The position numbers and the translations under genes were made by a program. A DNA stretch of 64,000 nucleotides from Apostichopus japonicus (lineage: Eukaryota; Echinodermata; Holothuroidea; Aspidochirotida; Stichopodidae), in assembly GCF_037975245.1 (NCBI RefSeq), contig NC_092575.1:20843841-20907840 (forward strand), given 5' to 3'. Numbering within the stretch: position 1 is the first letter of the stretch; each line of letters opens with the position of its first letter. The notes under the pieces are model-generated. The model was not told the origin of the DNA. It ran no database searches and saw only the letters and a list, made by a program, of their open reading frames with translations. Shown here piece after piece: positions 1-14,822 of this stretch.

Positions 1-2583
1 TTGACAGCCATATAGGCTACACAGCGGGGTTGCCAGTTTTTCTGTAACACAACCAGTCAAATTGAGAGAATTTACCGGCCAAACCGAGTGAATAAAGGCC
101 AAAACATCTTTATTCGATATCATGCCACAATACATATTTAGCCTACAAGGTGGTGGTTTGCATTCCTTTACGATAGGGTGACTCTATGTATAGGCTTCCG
201 GCGTAGATAACTTTTCAAACTTGAAGCTTGAGGGAGAATAGGCTTAGATATTCCGCTATGCATATGAAATCTATTTTTAGTAATTAATGGAATGAGATAT
301 TCCAGTTTCACACTTTTGAAACAATGTGTGAGATCTCTCTACGCTGTTCTCCAAATAATCCCCGCTCATGTTACCCCCCCCCTGCCCCTTCTCTCTCTCC
401 CTCTTTTGTATTCTTCCTTTCTCTCTTTTTCTCTCATTTTTGGGAGAGGCGACCCCCTCCCCCCCCCCACCCCCTGGCTACGTGCTTGACTTTCACTGAA
501 ACAAGGAACCGCAGTTTTTATCATCCTGTTCTAAAATATTTAAAAGCAAACTATACATGGCATTTAAACTTATTGTAATTAACACACTTTTTATGTTGAT
601 TGGTTTTGTGGAAAACTCACCTTTCCTGAAAGCAAAATCTGTATTTCTCTGACTAAAATGATCATTTTTGTATGTAGGCCATGCATGGTTTTAAACGGTG
701 ATCAACTTTCATTTCACGCTGCAGTCGTCAGGGTAATTTAACAAATGTATAAAATGAAAAATGGTTTCACTGTGGAAAAGACACGCTTGTCAGAATTTTA
801 TATCAGGTATATTATGATTTTTTATTTCATATCTTGTATCTCATTATGACAGAGTCAATCAATCATCAAGTTATCAATCATAACCAATTTTGGTAAAGAC
901 ATCCAAGGAATGGATTCATATAGAACATCGACAGGTGTCGTGTAAAAATTTTGCCTTCACTGGAAAAGTGTGACATTTAAAGAAAAAATACAGAAAGATA
1001 TAAAAAAACAAAAACGGGCTTGAATTTCTGCCGATAAAAATTTGTTAGAAAATATGTAAACGAAGATATGCATTGATTATTTTTTCTTGTGAAAAAAAAA
1101 AATGTTTTCCATCGTTTGATATTTAGTTCCTTAAACTGACTGCATATCCAAGGGTTTTCTTTGTCACATATCCAATATTTGCATTGTTACATGAGACCCT
1201 ACAGTCACCATATTACGTCATCACATGAGCATGGGAAAATCTTGATTCCTTCCTGAGTGAAGAAAGAATATTTATATGTCACATGAGACCCAGTATAGTC
1301 ACCATATAACATCATCACATGGCAAAATCTTGATCCCTTCCGAGGTAAGAAAGAATATTTGCATAACAGATATTCTGAATCAGTCACTGCTTGATAGAAT
1401 ATTATTATCACGTGACTGTTTAAGCGATTATTCTAAGTGGTCGCCGAATTGACTCTTATATGGACAGTATAACTGCATTCTGTTAGTTGCAACCCCATAT
1501 TCCCAATATTTTGTCCCAAGAACTCAAGATATATTATGTTAGATTGAATGGCACCTACTTTACTATTCTGTTACGACCGTATCATCGTTGATTTATCTTT
1601 GAAAAGCTGTCGAATGTTTGCATAGCTCTCACGCCTTCTCTGTATACTTAGAATTTCAACAAGATGCCAACGGTTTGTAATGGACATACTTTCTTCCTCT
1701 GTGAATATAAGTGAGTTAAAGGATATGATGAAGAAGAAGAAAAAAGAATACTTTCAGCGGAATTTGTCGTGAGGACACCAGTCACTTGTCTGTTGCCAGA
1801 TGTATTAAAAAAAGAACTTCAAAAAAATCATATCTTTGCCATAAAAAATGCTACGAGGGTGCGCTTTTTGATCTGATTATGCAGACACATTTCCGGTAGT
1901 TTTATTTAGCATTTCAGCTTCAGCTTCAGCCAACGTAGTTTTCCTTTTTGCATAATTAGACATAGAAAATACATAGGTTCTCGAGTCCTTGGTTCTCAAC
2001 AGCAACTCATCTTACTATACAGAAGTAGTTCTGGTTTCTTCGATTTTATTTTTTATAGAAAATTTACGAAACTGTAAACTTTCCTTCTACATTTGAGCTT
2101 GCTTCACTACTTTCATGATCAGATAAGGAGCCCATCGTGTCTCGAAGCACCGTGATTAGAAGCACCTTAGGCAACAAAAAAATAACAGGGAAACGTACCC
2201 AGTTTATATAAACAAATAGAAATAAAGAAAACTGCTATCGTAAATAATCAGTGACGTCAAAGTTATGCATCTATTCTATAGATAGCGAGTTGTATAATAT
2301 TAAAAGACTATCCGTCACATTTGATCTATAGATGTGTTATAGAACATCATAACATAAAAAAATGACCAGCAGTCCAAGTGCATGAGATCAAAATATGAGC
2401 TCAAAGCACTCCATCAGCATTACATTGTAACAGTGATAAAAAGCATAGAGGGTTTTGGCATTTCTAGCTCGATTTGGATTGACTGTTTATGGCACAAAAT
2501 AAATTTGGTAAGTTGTAGACGGATCAAAAGCCACTATATAGTTGCCCAGTTTCTAATTCTGTACGCCTTTGTTTTTACTTGAT
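1..2583. other. Unassigned AT-rich non-coding DNA
   Basis: I see no convincing exon, RNA gene or transposon protein here. The open frames are short and low-complexity, for example a proline-rich one over a C-rich run near 370-480. The only structure I can support is the tandem duplication annotated separately near 1.2 kb and short purine or pyrimidine tracts. It is probably intergenic or intronic. Confidence 0.6.
1191..1366. repeat. Diverged tandem duplication, about 92-bp unit
   Basis: Two adjacent copies begin at ATGAGACCC (1191 and 1283). Both run through a CAGTCACCATAT..CATCACATG block, a GGCAAAATCTTGAT-like block and an AAGAAAGAATATTT block in the same order. The copies differ by substitutions and small indels, so the duplication is not recent. 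A weaker third partial unit may precede it, because TTGTCACATATCC at 1161 resembles the junction sequence. Confidence 0.7.
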
Positions 2584-2880
2584 AAAATGACCCTTTAAAC
2601 ACCCGAGGCTTATCAATCAAAACGGCTGGACTACTTAGTTAAATACACATATCCTTTGCTTTTCTCCAACCCCCCTACTCACCCCCCAGAAGCAACACAA
2701 TACTCTATAGAACGAAGTATTTCTGCGATATTTTTAAACTTTGTTTATACTATGCATTACGAGTTTGTCAATTAGGAAGAATAGTTTTATTTGATGTCTT
2801 CCAAGGTTACGTGGTCCATTATTTACATGAAATTAAAAGAACATATTTCTTGTTGAGTTAATAGAATATATGAAAAAACT
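2584..2880. repeat. Dispersed repeat R1, copy a
   Basis: It opens with AATGACCCTTTAAACA, then a CATCAA..GGCTGGAC-like block, and later contains TTTACATGAAATTAAAAGAA. The same blocks occur in the same order and orientation at about 54.95-55.44 kb, and partly at 3.87 kb. The family is unknown to me. No TIRs, tRNA boxes or coding remnants were seen, so it could be a LINE 3' end, a non-autonomous element or an LTR fragment. Confidence 0.55.
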
Positions 2881-3864
2881 ACGTATTAACAAAAAATATT
2901 ATAGACATATCCACGGAGTGGAGAACCGATATGATCCTCTGGAATTTTCCAGACAGTAAGCATATAATTAATATGACTATCGCGAAACCACATAAAACTG
3001 TATGGAAACATATATAGGCATGCACTATAGAACCAATTTTTTTTTTAAGGTTCTCTTTCTTTATGAAATATCATCATTGAAATGTTGTCTAAATTCATGT
3101 ATAAAAACGAAGGTCAGAAGAATGCAGAACAGCAAACATGAGCAAGAAAGGTTAACAAAAATAATAGAAATTTGTACGGCAAGTATTATATATGTAGGTA
3201 CAATTCGCATATCTAGTACCACCACTCAATATGTATAGCGCATACGGCTCAATAGGTGTCATATGCCACAATAAATTGCCTATCTGAGACACATGGTGGT
3301 CGAGTTGGTATATGTTCTTCTTTATTGATTACTTCCGGTATATATCTTCCTAATTCTTGAGGGTAGAGGGCGACACATTATTGAATTACAATCTTTCGCC
3401 ATGTTTGTTGTTCACAAAGCCATGATCATTTTCTTTTTAATTTTTGCCTTTGTCCCGTTAAAAGTCTACAGTGAGTGTTGATTTTTGTTTTTGGATTTTG
3501 TTTTTATTTCTTTAATGTGAGTATTTACAAAAGGCATACGAAATAAACAGAATATTTAATCGAATATATGTAGACCTCCACTCTTATTTCGAAAGAAAAC
3601 TGATAAATTCAATCTTTGAGAGTGCCCCAATAGAATGGTCACTCGTATTAAGAGTGAATTTCACTCTTATCAAAGAGAACATAGCTCTACACAAAGTATA
3701 GCTCTAAACCTGCAGTAAATAGAATTGTTTTACTCTCGATGGAAATAAATTGGTTAAATTCACTCTCTGCAGAGTAGTCACTTCATGTATAGTCTTAAAG
3801 AAGATTTGTTTTCTTTGTCTTTAGAATTAAGGTTGTACAGATTTGTTTTATTGTCGTATACGAA

Positions 3865-3930
3865 TTACCATTCAAACACCTGAGTGCCATCAATTAAATT
3901 GACTGGACCACTTAGTCTAACACATCGTCT
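3865..3930. repeat. Dispersed repeat R1, short copy b
   Basis: The blocks CATTCAAACACCTGAG, CCATCAATTAAA and GACTGGACCACTTAG match the opening of R1 copies a and d. The match becomes hard to follow after about 3930, although a TGACGTCA site at 4081 recalls the one inside the longer copies. Confidence 0.45.
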
Positions 3931-5064
3931 ATTAAGTTCAGTTTATTCAGATGAACCACAAATTTCAATAGAAAATACATACAACTTTTATAGCCAGTTT
4001 TGTAGACGGTAAAGAGAAAACTTGGAAAACGAGAAACGTTCATTTTCTTGGGATCTCGGAGAGTTATTTTGAAATGGGTATGACGTCATAATATTATTTG
4101 CCTCAAAAATAGAGTGTAACTCTGATCTTCGAAATTGACTGTCCTTTGGTAAATTTTCGAAATAAAATCTAGATAAAAGTACAGAGTTTAGATAGACGAT
4201 ATAGATCTAACATTATGTATTGCCTGTCAAAGGTCGTTCGTGCATCGAATATGCCTTCCCTGCTTGCTGCTTTAAGATAATAAATTTTTACAATATTTTC
4301 AAATTTACAGTATAGTTGGCTCCATTTATTTCCGTTACAATGAGTTTAGCTTGAAATATTAAATCAAACTATTTCCTGTTCTGTATAGCTAAAGTGCTAT
4401 GTCATATAATTTTCACATATATAAGTCTCTAGATCTTGCGATGATTTTCGATAGGATTACAATGCTGCAAAATATAATGTTTCAAATATATGTCTGTATA
4501 TGTCATAACTTTGAACAGAAAATACGTCCGTTATGCATGGTTTATTGTAAAGTTATGGCATGTGTCAAGGTTTCTGACATTTTGTTTCCGAACATTGCAA
4601 TCTTCATAGACATTCTCTCAAAAAGCTAAAATGTATTTTAATTGCCTCCAACTTCAACTTATAAGTGAACGTAAACGAGAAGAATTCGATTAGATCTTCC
4701 GTATTAAGTCTCACATCACCGGCCTCAACAAAGACTTAGGACCCCCCTAAGCATATATCAGTTCCACAAATATATATAATCCATTCTTTCTTTGCTCCTT
4801 AATCCGCCGTAAATAGTCCTGTTTTATTTGGTATTAAATCCATCAGTGCCCCTCGTACTAATCAAGCGTAATACTTTCATTGTTACATTTTGTATTTTCA
4901 TTCCACTGCCAAGTAAGGTCCCCGGAAGGGGGGGGGGGGCGAGAATTCCAATATGTTTTCTAAAACAATAATTCTAATTTGTCAATTATGAGTCATATCT
5001 TGAACTCACTACACTTTCAATTATACATATACCTTTGTCGTTTATTTCCCTTTCATTTAACAGA
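3931..5064. other. Unassigned non-coding DNA
   Basis: No gene or recognisable element was found. It holds a TGACGTCA palindrome at 4081 and a run of about 13 G at 4928. The open frames have no recognisable domain. Confidence 0.5.

Positions 5065-5131
<67 letters not shown>
5065..5131. repeat. (TA)n microsatellite
   Basis: An almost pure TA dinucleotide array of about 67 bp. Any reading frame through it gives only an Ile-Tyr repeat and should not be annotated as protein. Confidence 0.95.
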
Positions 5132-5133
<2 letters not shown>

Positions 5134-6629
5134 AGCTTCGTCTATCCATGATATTTCCGTACAATAATATTCCCTTCTACATATCACCTACTCACAGCTT
5201 TAAATTGACGTTCTTTCAGATCAAATTAATTTTCCCTTCCACAACAAAAGCTAAAAAAAAAAAAAATCTTAGTGATGAAGATTTAACAAGACTTGTTAAA
5301 CATGTTACAAACTGTTTTCTCCCGTACAATACCGATGTGGTAATCATTATTAACAGAATGTTATTCTAGACTTCTGTACGCAATAATCTTACCCTCGACA
5401 ACGCTACATGGAGTGTTTCTGTTTGATAAAAAGACAATAAAAAAAAGCAAAGTTGGGAATTATAGTCAAGAAGTGGCTGGTTGTTAATGCATTTGTGTAA
5501 TTAGTTTCAAACAGATGTTACCCAATCATGTAGAAAGTAGGTCATTGCACAGATTACCAGCTGGTCCTGATGATAAGGAAGCTTGAGTTGAGGAAGATAT
5601 AAAAAATTAAGTTTTATCAGGTAAAAGTGAATTCTAAAAGAGAAACAAACGCAATCGAATACAGGTAAATGTTGGAATATTATTTATATGTGATATGTTC
5701 TGGAATTATTTAACTGTCTCGAATTCTCTTTTAAGGTCAAATGTTTCATGACAGCTTTTCTTCGGTATAGGTCTAATTTTTCCCCCCCCCCAAAAAAATA
5801 GGTTCCGTTCACGAATATAAATTACAAACTACCAAAACGATGCAGTCAATATAAGCTGATAAGCATTCGTCCTCGGTGATTGTTTTATTAATTCATTATA
5901 GTTTGTGCTAATTGGGTCATAAAGAGTTTTCCGTTTCTGGAGCGGCGCTTTAAGAACTCTGATGTTAAACTGATCGTAAAAAATCCTAAATCTTGTAATG
6001 GAAACGTATACACTGCTAAATTGGATGTTCATAATTCAATGATGGCCATTATCACATTAAACTTGTTGATTAAATGCTAATTTGTATTTACTGTTGTTAT
6101 ACCGAGTAATAAACTACGTAATAAATAAACCTCTGTAACCAGTCTTTGCCTGTATATGCCTACATTTATCTATGAATTATGTCTTTGATTATGCTTGGTT
6201 GATCAAAGTATCCTGGTTTACGGGTTGTTCAGTTATCTATCTATTCTTTTATATATGCAATCGTTTTAAGACGCGACACTCGCTTGGAGCTATTATCACC
6301 ATAACAACCTAACCCCACTTAACAACGTGTTGAAATTTTATATGATCATGCGCATGTGCATATAATATGACTTAAGGGGTTGCTATATCGTCAATCTCTA
6401 TGTATTGCCTCTCGAAAAGATGAAAATCGTTTGCCAAAAAAACTGGTTCATTGCTCAAGATACCGTAAATTCAGAAATGTTCTGACCTTCTCAATATCAA
6501 AAAAAAAAAAAAAAAAAAAAATGAAATCGATTCAGGATTACCTGAAGTTATAAGAAGATGTACTTTTTATAAGTTCAAAGATGGGTTACACGTATAGGTT
6601 GGTGACTGATATATGACATAATGATATAG
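5132..6629. other. Unassigned AT-rich non-coding DNA
   Basis: No gene or named element is supported. Short A runs, including a run of about 23 A at 6500, and a C run at 5783 are the only low-complexity features. Confidence 0.5.
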
Positions 6630-6664
6630 AAATATATTTATATTAAATATATATATATTTATAT

Positions 6665-6716
<52 letters not shown>
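6630..6716. repeat. (TA)n microsatellite with TATTAAATA interruptions
   Basis: A short TATATTTATATTAAATA motif occurs twice and then a pure TA array follows. The interruptions suggest local slippage and duplication. Confidence 0.9.
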
Positions 6717-6717
<1 letters not shown>

Positions 6718-7207
6718 CCTTTTAGCTTACTTCCCTCCTTTTTGGCTTATCGAGAGGCCTTTAGCAATTATTTAATGATTGGTAAAGACGAGTTCACTAT
6801 CTATCTTTCCTTGATATTCTATTATACAAAGTTGATAAGAAAGTGCTTGTGAATGTAAACCAAATGGCATACGTTATTATACTAAGTGCATGGTGTAAAT
6901 ATCTCTCTATATATATTTTATTTTTTGCAAATACGTACTTCTCATTCAGAATAAAGTAGGCCTATATACTTTTAAGAATATATGTTTTCTTTTTACTTAG
7001 TAGGAATATATGAATTTCAATCATATTAATGCATAACGATGGCCTATTTGGCAATTAACTTAACACAGTGATACATTTCGACGGTAAATTTTCCAGCCTG
7101 TATACTAAGAAGTTTCATTGTGAAGTAGGTTTTTGTTAGGCCTATGCCTATGTGTTATGCACGACATGGAGATGATGTACGAGCTTTTGAATATATATAG
7201 GCCTACT

Positions 7208-7209
<2 letters not shown>

Positions 7210-7264
<55 letters not shown>

Positions 7265-7267
7265 GTA

Positions 7268-7306
<39 letters not shown>

Positions 7307-7321
7307 CATTATATATATTTA

Positions 7322-7356
<35 letters not shown>

Positions 7357-7375
7357 CATTATATATATATAAAGC
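7210..7375. repeat. Compound TA microsatellite
   Basis: TA arrays are interrupted by TACATA, TGTATA and a repeated TATAGCATTATATATA block (twice, near 7301 and 7354). It is simple-sequence DNA only. Confidence 0.9.
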
Positions 7376-9984
<2,609 letters not shown>

Positions 9985-10283
9985 ATGGACATCTCAGGTC
10001 CAGCTAAATATAACAAGGTGTCACGTTTCATTACTGTCTGCATTTTGTAGCGACACGAGCAAAACGTCACTTGCAAGCAACAGAAAGTTAACTTTTTCAG
10101 ATGGCCGCACGCGGTTTGGGGCGAGTCTTCAATGCCTTTAAACTATCATTTTTTAAACGACCTCATTCCAGTCCCTTCCCATCATGCATCCTTCCTTTAG
10201 ATCGCATAGCTAAGCCACCGCAGTTTACAGTTAGTCACGTCATAGGGGTGACGTATCAGTCTAAAACGTACGCTGTAATATAA
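9985..10283 (+). other. Weak candidate 5' exon pair, very uncertain
   Basis: An ATG at 9985 opens an 11-residue peptide, MDISGPAKYNK, that runs directly into AAG|GTGTCA, which could be a splice donor. A pyrimidine-rich acceptor-like TTTTTCAG ends at 10100, just before a second ATG that opens a 60-residue frame to 10283. The peptide composition is plausible for protein, and local CpG content is a little higher than in the surroundings. I recognise no domain and the donor is weak, so chance is a fair explanation. Transcript data would decide. Confidence 0.15.
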
Positions 10284-11099
10284 CGTAATATCACGTACGT
10301 ATATGATATGATATGTATAGCTTCTAAAATGACTCGGTTTATATAAGTTTCATTTTGTCAATACTAATAAAGTTGATAAGTGACCGGATCTAAATAGAGC
10401 CACATTCTGTCCATTTGGTAAATCTCTGATTTTTTTTATTCCGTGTTTGTTCAAGTCATTCATTGCCAGCATGTCTTTTTTTCCTATTTTATTAAAAACC
10501 TGAGATCGTCATCAATTATGAGCGAAGAAAAACTGTCACAAAATTTGCTAATACAACATGTGTTCACTTTTGATGACAACAATTCGTGATTTTCTCCATG
10601 AAATGAAAAAAAAAGAAGTAGAAAGAACCAAACAGAATACGGAGGAGAGATAGGGATAGAGAAAGAGAGATTTTCTCATTTTGAGGTTCCCTGTCTTGGT
10701 CAATATTTAACGTAAAAAATTTGCACACTGCAGAAAGTAGTGTTTATGTGTACGAAATGTAACTTGTCAAAACGTCAAACAGTGAATCAATCTTACCAAG
10801 TCCTATGGGAAGATAGAATGGCATGCACTAATAATAATAATAATAATAAAAAAAAAATCCTTCAAACAACTATCACCACTTAATACATGTTTAATGCACA
10901 AGACCATGAGGCAAATATGCCAAGGAAGATGGATAGGCTTACGGCCAAAAGTATATATTAATCAGAAGAAATAATGATTGAAGGAAAAAACCCACAAAGT
11001 CAGTTTAAGAAAAAGTGTTCACTGGAGTTGGCCTATTTGAGGAAGAAATGGAAAACAAAGAGGTAAATTCTTGTGTAGAAGATATTGAAATATAATAGT
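10284..11099. other. Unassigned non-coding DNA
   Basis: AT-rich sequence with short A-rich and AAT-rich tracts (10829-10850) and no supported gene. Confidence 0.5.
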
Positions 11100-11230
11100 T
11101 ATAATAGTAATAATAATAATAATAATAATAATATAATAAATTATTATAATAATAATAGTAGTAGTAGTAGGTATCATAATAATAATAATCATAATCATAA
11201 TAATAATCATAATCATAATAATAATAATTT
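11100..11230. repeat. Imperfect AAT/ATC trinucleotide array
   Basis: Runs of AAT and AATAATC units, with a short TAG run near 11157-11169. On the minus strand it reads as poly-Tyr/Asp or poly-Ile/Met, which is a translation artefact of the trinucleotide repeat. Confidence 0.85.
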
Positions 11231-11484
11231 AAGGGGCGCATCAAGTGGTTAGAGATCAATTAAAATTAAAATTATTTGCGTAAGAATTGGTTGTACACAT
11301 GCGCGCAGAGCAACGGGACTTTTGTAACCATATGCGTACATGTAAACCACGCTCTAGCAAAAAGTGGGCAGAGATTTCTGCCTAACACTGCATACGTATG
11401 CATATCCGACCAATTCTGCGTTAAGTCTTGCTCATAAAGAGTACAAAACTTAAAACTAAAATGACGACCTCACCATCACCCCAC

Positions 11485-11815
11485 CCAAGCCCACCACAGC
11501 TCACCCCACCACAGCTCACCCCACCACAGCTCACCCCACCACAGCTCACCCCACCACAGCTCACCCCACCACAGCTCACCCCACCACAGCTCACCCCACC
11601 ACAGCTCACCCCACCACGGCTCACCCACCACGACTCACCCCACCACTCACCCACCACAGCTCACCCCACCACGGCTCACCCCACCACGGCTCACCCCACC
11701 ACGGCTCACCCCACCACGGCTCACCCCACCACGGCTCACCCCACCACAGCTCACCCCACCACAGTTCACCCCACCACAGTTCACCCCACCACAGCTCACC
11801 CACCACAGCTCACCC
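11485..11815. repeat. 15-bp minisatellite, CCACCACAGCTCACC unit
   Basis: About 22 units of 15 bp. The first nine are nearly identical. A slightly disrupted junction follows near 11616-11655, then units with CGGCTC, CAGCTC and CAGTTC variants. Because 15 is a multiple of 3, frames stay open on both strands (Pro-Gln-Leu-Thr-Pro, then Thr-Thr-Ala-His-Pro on the plus strand). A 151-residue frame at 11428-11883 is therefore not evidence for a gene. The frame change at the junction shows that a non-multiple-of-3 indel was tolerated, which argues against coding constraint. Confidence 0.9.
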
Positions 11816-11923
11816 ACAACAACAAAAATCTACATCATATACCACATTTCCATCCCAAACAGGAAGTTTTTTCACAGAAATAATGGGAGGGTTCAAATAA
11901 ATTTACAAAGAAACAAATGACAC

Positions 11924-12110
11924 TAAGGGGTGAGCGGAAAGGATTGAATCTGAAGAGGTGGTTGGGATGTGGTAGGGGTGGGGAAGGAGTGGGTTAGGGA
12001 CAAATTTCAGTTGCAGTGGGACGTGTGCAGTTGATTTGATTTGCACGGGTAAACATTGCCGACAATATTAAAGACTGTGTGCCTTTTGTGTCACAGATTC
12101 GCGTTTTTAA
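11924..12110. repeat. Dispersed repeat R2, copy a (G-rich)
   Basis: The order of blocks (AGGGG..AGCGGAA, TTGAATCTGA, AGGTGG, GGAAGGAGTGGG, CAGTGGGAC, TGTGCCTTTTGT) is repeated in the same orientation at about 15.62-15.81 kb, with indels and substitutions. The identity of the family is unknown. Confidence 0.5.
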
Positions 12111-13836
12111 TATTACGTAAAAAAAAGTGTTCTTCATTAACAAAATGGATACTTATAATTTATGAATATATGGGCATTGTTTTCAGGATTTCCAGAAAAG
12201 TGGTGTCGTGATCACCGGCCTAGCTTCTTTCTTACCTTATCCGCTCCCTTCGCCCTCCCGCTGCCGTCCTTGTCTCTGTTACTCTCCTCACCTCAACCTC
12301 TCACCCCCCCCCCCCCCCAGCACCTCTTCCACAATATGTTCACTATGTCATCGTATCTCTCGAGCTGCACGAAGTATTCAAATTTGAATTTCAGCGGAAA
12401 GAACCAAATACGAGCTAACAAACAAAAGTCAAGGTAAATAAGTGACATTTACATAATTTCCTGTGGAAATTGTGGCCGTTTTTTTATTTAAACGATTTTA
12501 TTTTAATAATGCAAAATGAACGGCTTTTATATCATGAGATGAATAGCTGTGAACGTGAGCTTAACGCTATCTGCTTTAAGGCTATGGCGACAAGAATTTG
12601 TCACTTACTGGTTTCTTGGAATGATTTGTAATTTTAAATCCACAAAGAGACACGTTTGAATATACTTAAGAACAGTTTAGTGAGATAATATAGATTGGGG
12701 CCGGATGTTATAAGCTGTTTTTTTCTTTCGGGATGGGGGGGGGGGGTACTTTTTTGAGCAAGCTTCATATATTTTAAAACACTTCGAACTTTATTTGACT
12801 ATCCCTCGATTTCTTTATAGCAGAAAATGTGAACAACATTGGCTCTGCGTGTTATTCAATGTTATTCAAAAAGTCCGTCGTGAAAGGAAGAATGATATTT
12901 GTTAATTTCGGAAGCGGATATTTTCCATTTCAAGTTTCAGTTCAAATTTTGTTGCGTTGAAGTATTAAAAGAGCAAAAGCATATACGCGAGTTGGAACAA
13001 GGCTAAGGAAAATACATTATGCAGTAACTTGCGATGTCACAAGTGGACAATATGACATCAAGGTATCTTTGTTTTTAGTTTTCTAATTTTAATAACGGAT
13101 TTAAGACCCAGTTACAATGCATTTCAATCTGTCAACGTGATACTATTGACTCCCCTAGCAACCAACATCTCTTCAAATAACAATTGTCGAAAATCAAATA
13201 TAAAAAGTCATAACAAATAAATAAACTAAAATAAATAAATACTCCACCCTTTAACAGTGCGATGTATACGGCGCTACTCAATAGAAACTAATGTTCCCCG
13301 CTTTTAAAATCGACGTTTTTCTCCCCTTTCTTCACATATTGTTCATGCCATGAATGATCATCGCATGATCACGTGACACTACATATGATACACACACACA
13401 TAAAAGATATAGAAAAGCAAAAGAAACCAAATGATCTACGACAGTTCTAGTTTTATATAAAGCCCATGAATTTTATCGAATTTTATGTTCCAAATATAGG
13501 CCTCGTTTTAAGGGTATTCTCGATTTTTCTTTTTTGGAGGAATCAATCTAACATGTAACGGCGTAATGTATTATATAGTCATTGCTGAAGTATACCCTTA
13601 ACATATTTCCATGGTGATATATGTGTCCAGGCACATTGCTCAAGGAAATGCGTAATATAATTATACAGGTTAGATTTAGTATTGATACTTTATATACGTA
13701 ACATTGTATTGGATTAGACCAGTTTTTAATATATTACAGTATAACTGTTACGCAGAGAACAACTGAATCAGCGAGGCGAGGGTTATCGAGGAATTTATCT
13801 AACACATTGCTTATTATTATTATTAGTATTAGTATT
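12111..13836. other. Unassigned non-coding DNA
   Basis: No supported gene. It contains a run of 14 C at 12306 and a run of 12 G at 12735. The 91-residue frame over 12162-12437 reads through the C run and has no known domain. Confidence 0.5.
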
Positions 13837-13837
13837 A

Positions 13838-14749
13838 GTACGGAGAGCCAAACGTTCCATAAATGTCGAAAAAGAAAGTGAAGTGTCCAAGTTAATATAT
13901 ATAGGCCTATGTCCAATTCGATATCAACATGTTACAATTCGATATCAACATGTTACAATTCCATATGAACATATCGAACAAAATACCAATTTGTCATTAT
14001 ACGTCTATCAACATGTCAAATTCAACATCAGCATGTCGAAAACTTGTAACAGCATGGCACTACTACATTGGTCATGTCAACATTGCTTGCTAGATACAAT
14101 ATTGACGTCGTGCTATAATTTTGGCACATCGGCGCGCGCCAACGTTTCGTTTATACCCAAAACTGTATATATATATGTCGAGATTTATATGAGAATGTCC
14201 AAAACTTGTGTCAGCATGTTGAGAGAAGGAAATAAAATATTCAAGCCACAGGGATCACGTTGATGCCTTAGTGCAATTTTTGGGCCCTTTCTTGGATACC
14301 GCAATGTCCAATAGGGCCAACACCTCTAAAAGAATTATCCTGCTCTTTGTTAACATAATCAAATCATGTGTGGGCCATGGGCACTTTATGGCTGTTGCCT
14401 GGGGCCCGGTACAGATAAAAGTCGAGACAACCTCAAGGGCCCATGGCCCACACGTTATTTAATCATGTGCAAAGACACAAGGATAATTCATGTAGTTGCA
14501 TTGGACCCTTTATACATTGGAGAAACCAAAAGATACCATCTACGACTTTTAGTAGTGGCATGCTGTTACAAGTTTTCGACATGCTGATGTTGTATTTGAC
14601 ATGTTGATAGACGCAATGACATATTGGTATTTTGTTTCGACATGTTCATATCGAATTGAAACATGTTGATATCGAATTGGACATATATATATTAACTTGG
14701 ACACTTCACTTTCTTTTTCGACATTTATGGAACGTTTGGCTCTCCGTAT
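13838..14749. mobile_element. Foldback element FB1 with TIRs of about 225 bp
   Basis: The left end starts CGGAGAGCCAAACGTTCC (from 13841), and the exact reverse complement ends at 14745. The arms keep matching inward with few differences to about 14066 and 14550. Both ends abut TA dinucleotides, consistent with a TA target duplication as made by Tc/mariner and several other DNA transposons, though TA is common here. Each arm carries diverged repeats of about 20 bp built on ATCAACATGT and TTCGATAT. The interior holds further nested inverted blocks (TGTGGGCCATGGGC-like at 14370 and its complement at 14440). No transposase is present, so it is non-autonomous. Confidence 0.85.
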
Positions 14750-14784
14750 ATTAGAAGGTTCACGTCAAGTGAAACTTCCAACCT

Positions 14785-14785
<1 letters not shown>

Positions 14786-14821
<36 letters not shown>
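14786..14821. repeat. (TA)n microsatellite
   Basis: A pure TA array of about 36 bp lying some 40 bp outside the right end of FB1. Confidence 0.95.

Positions 14822-14822
<1 letters not shown>

Noticed and set aside
11428-11883. 151-residue Pro/Thr/His repeat frame, apparently a proline-rich protein
   Set aside because: It is a 15-bp minisatellite read in frame. The frame of the repeat changes halfway, and no non-repeat domain is attached.
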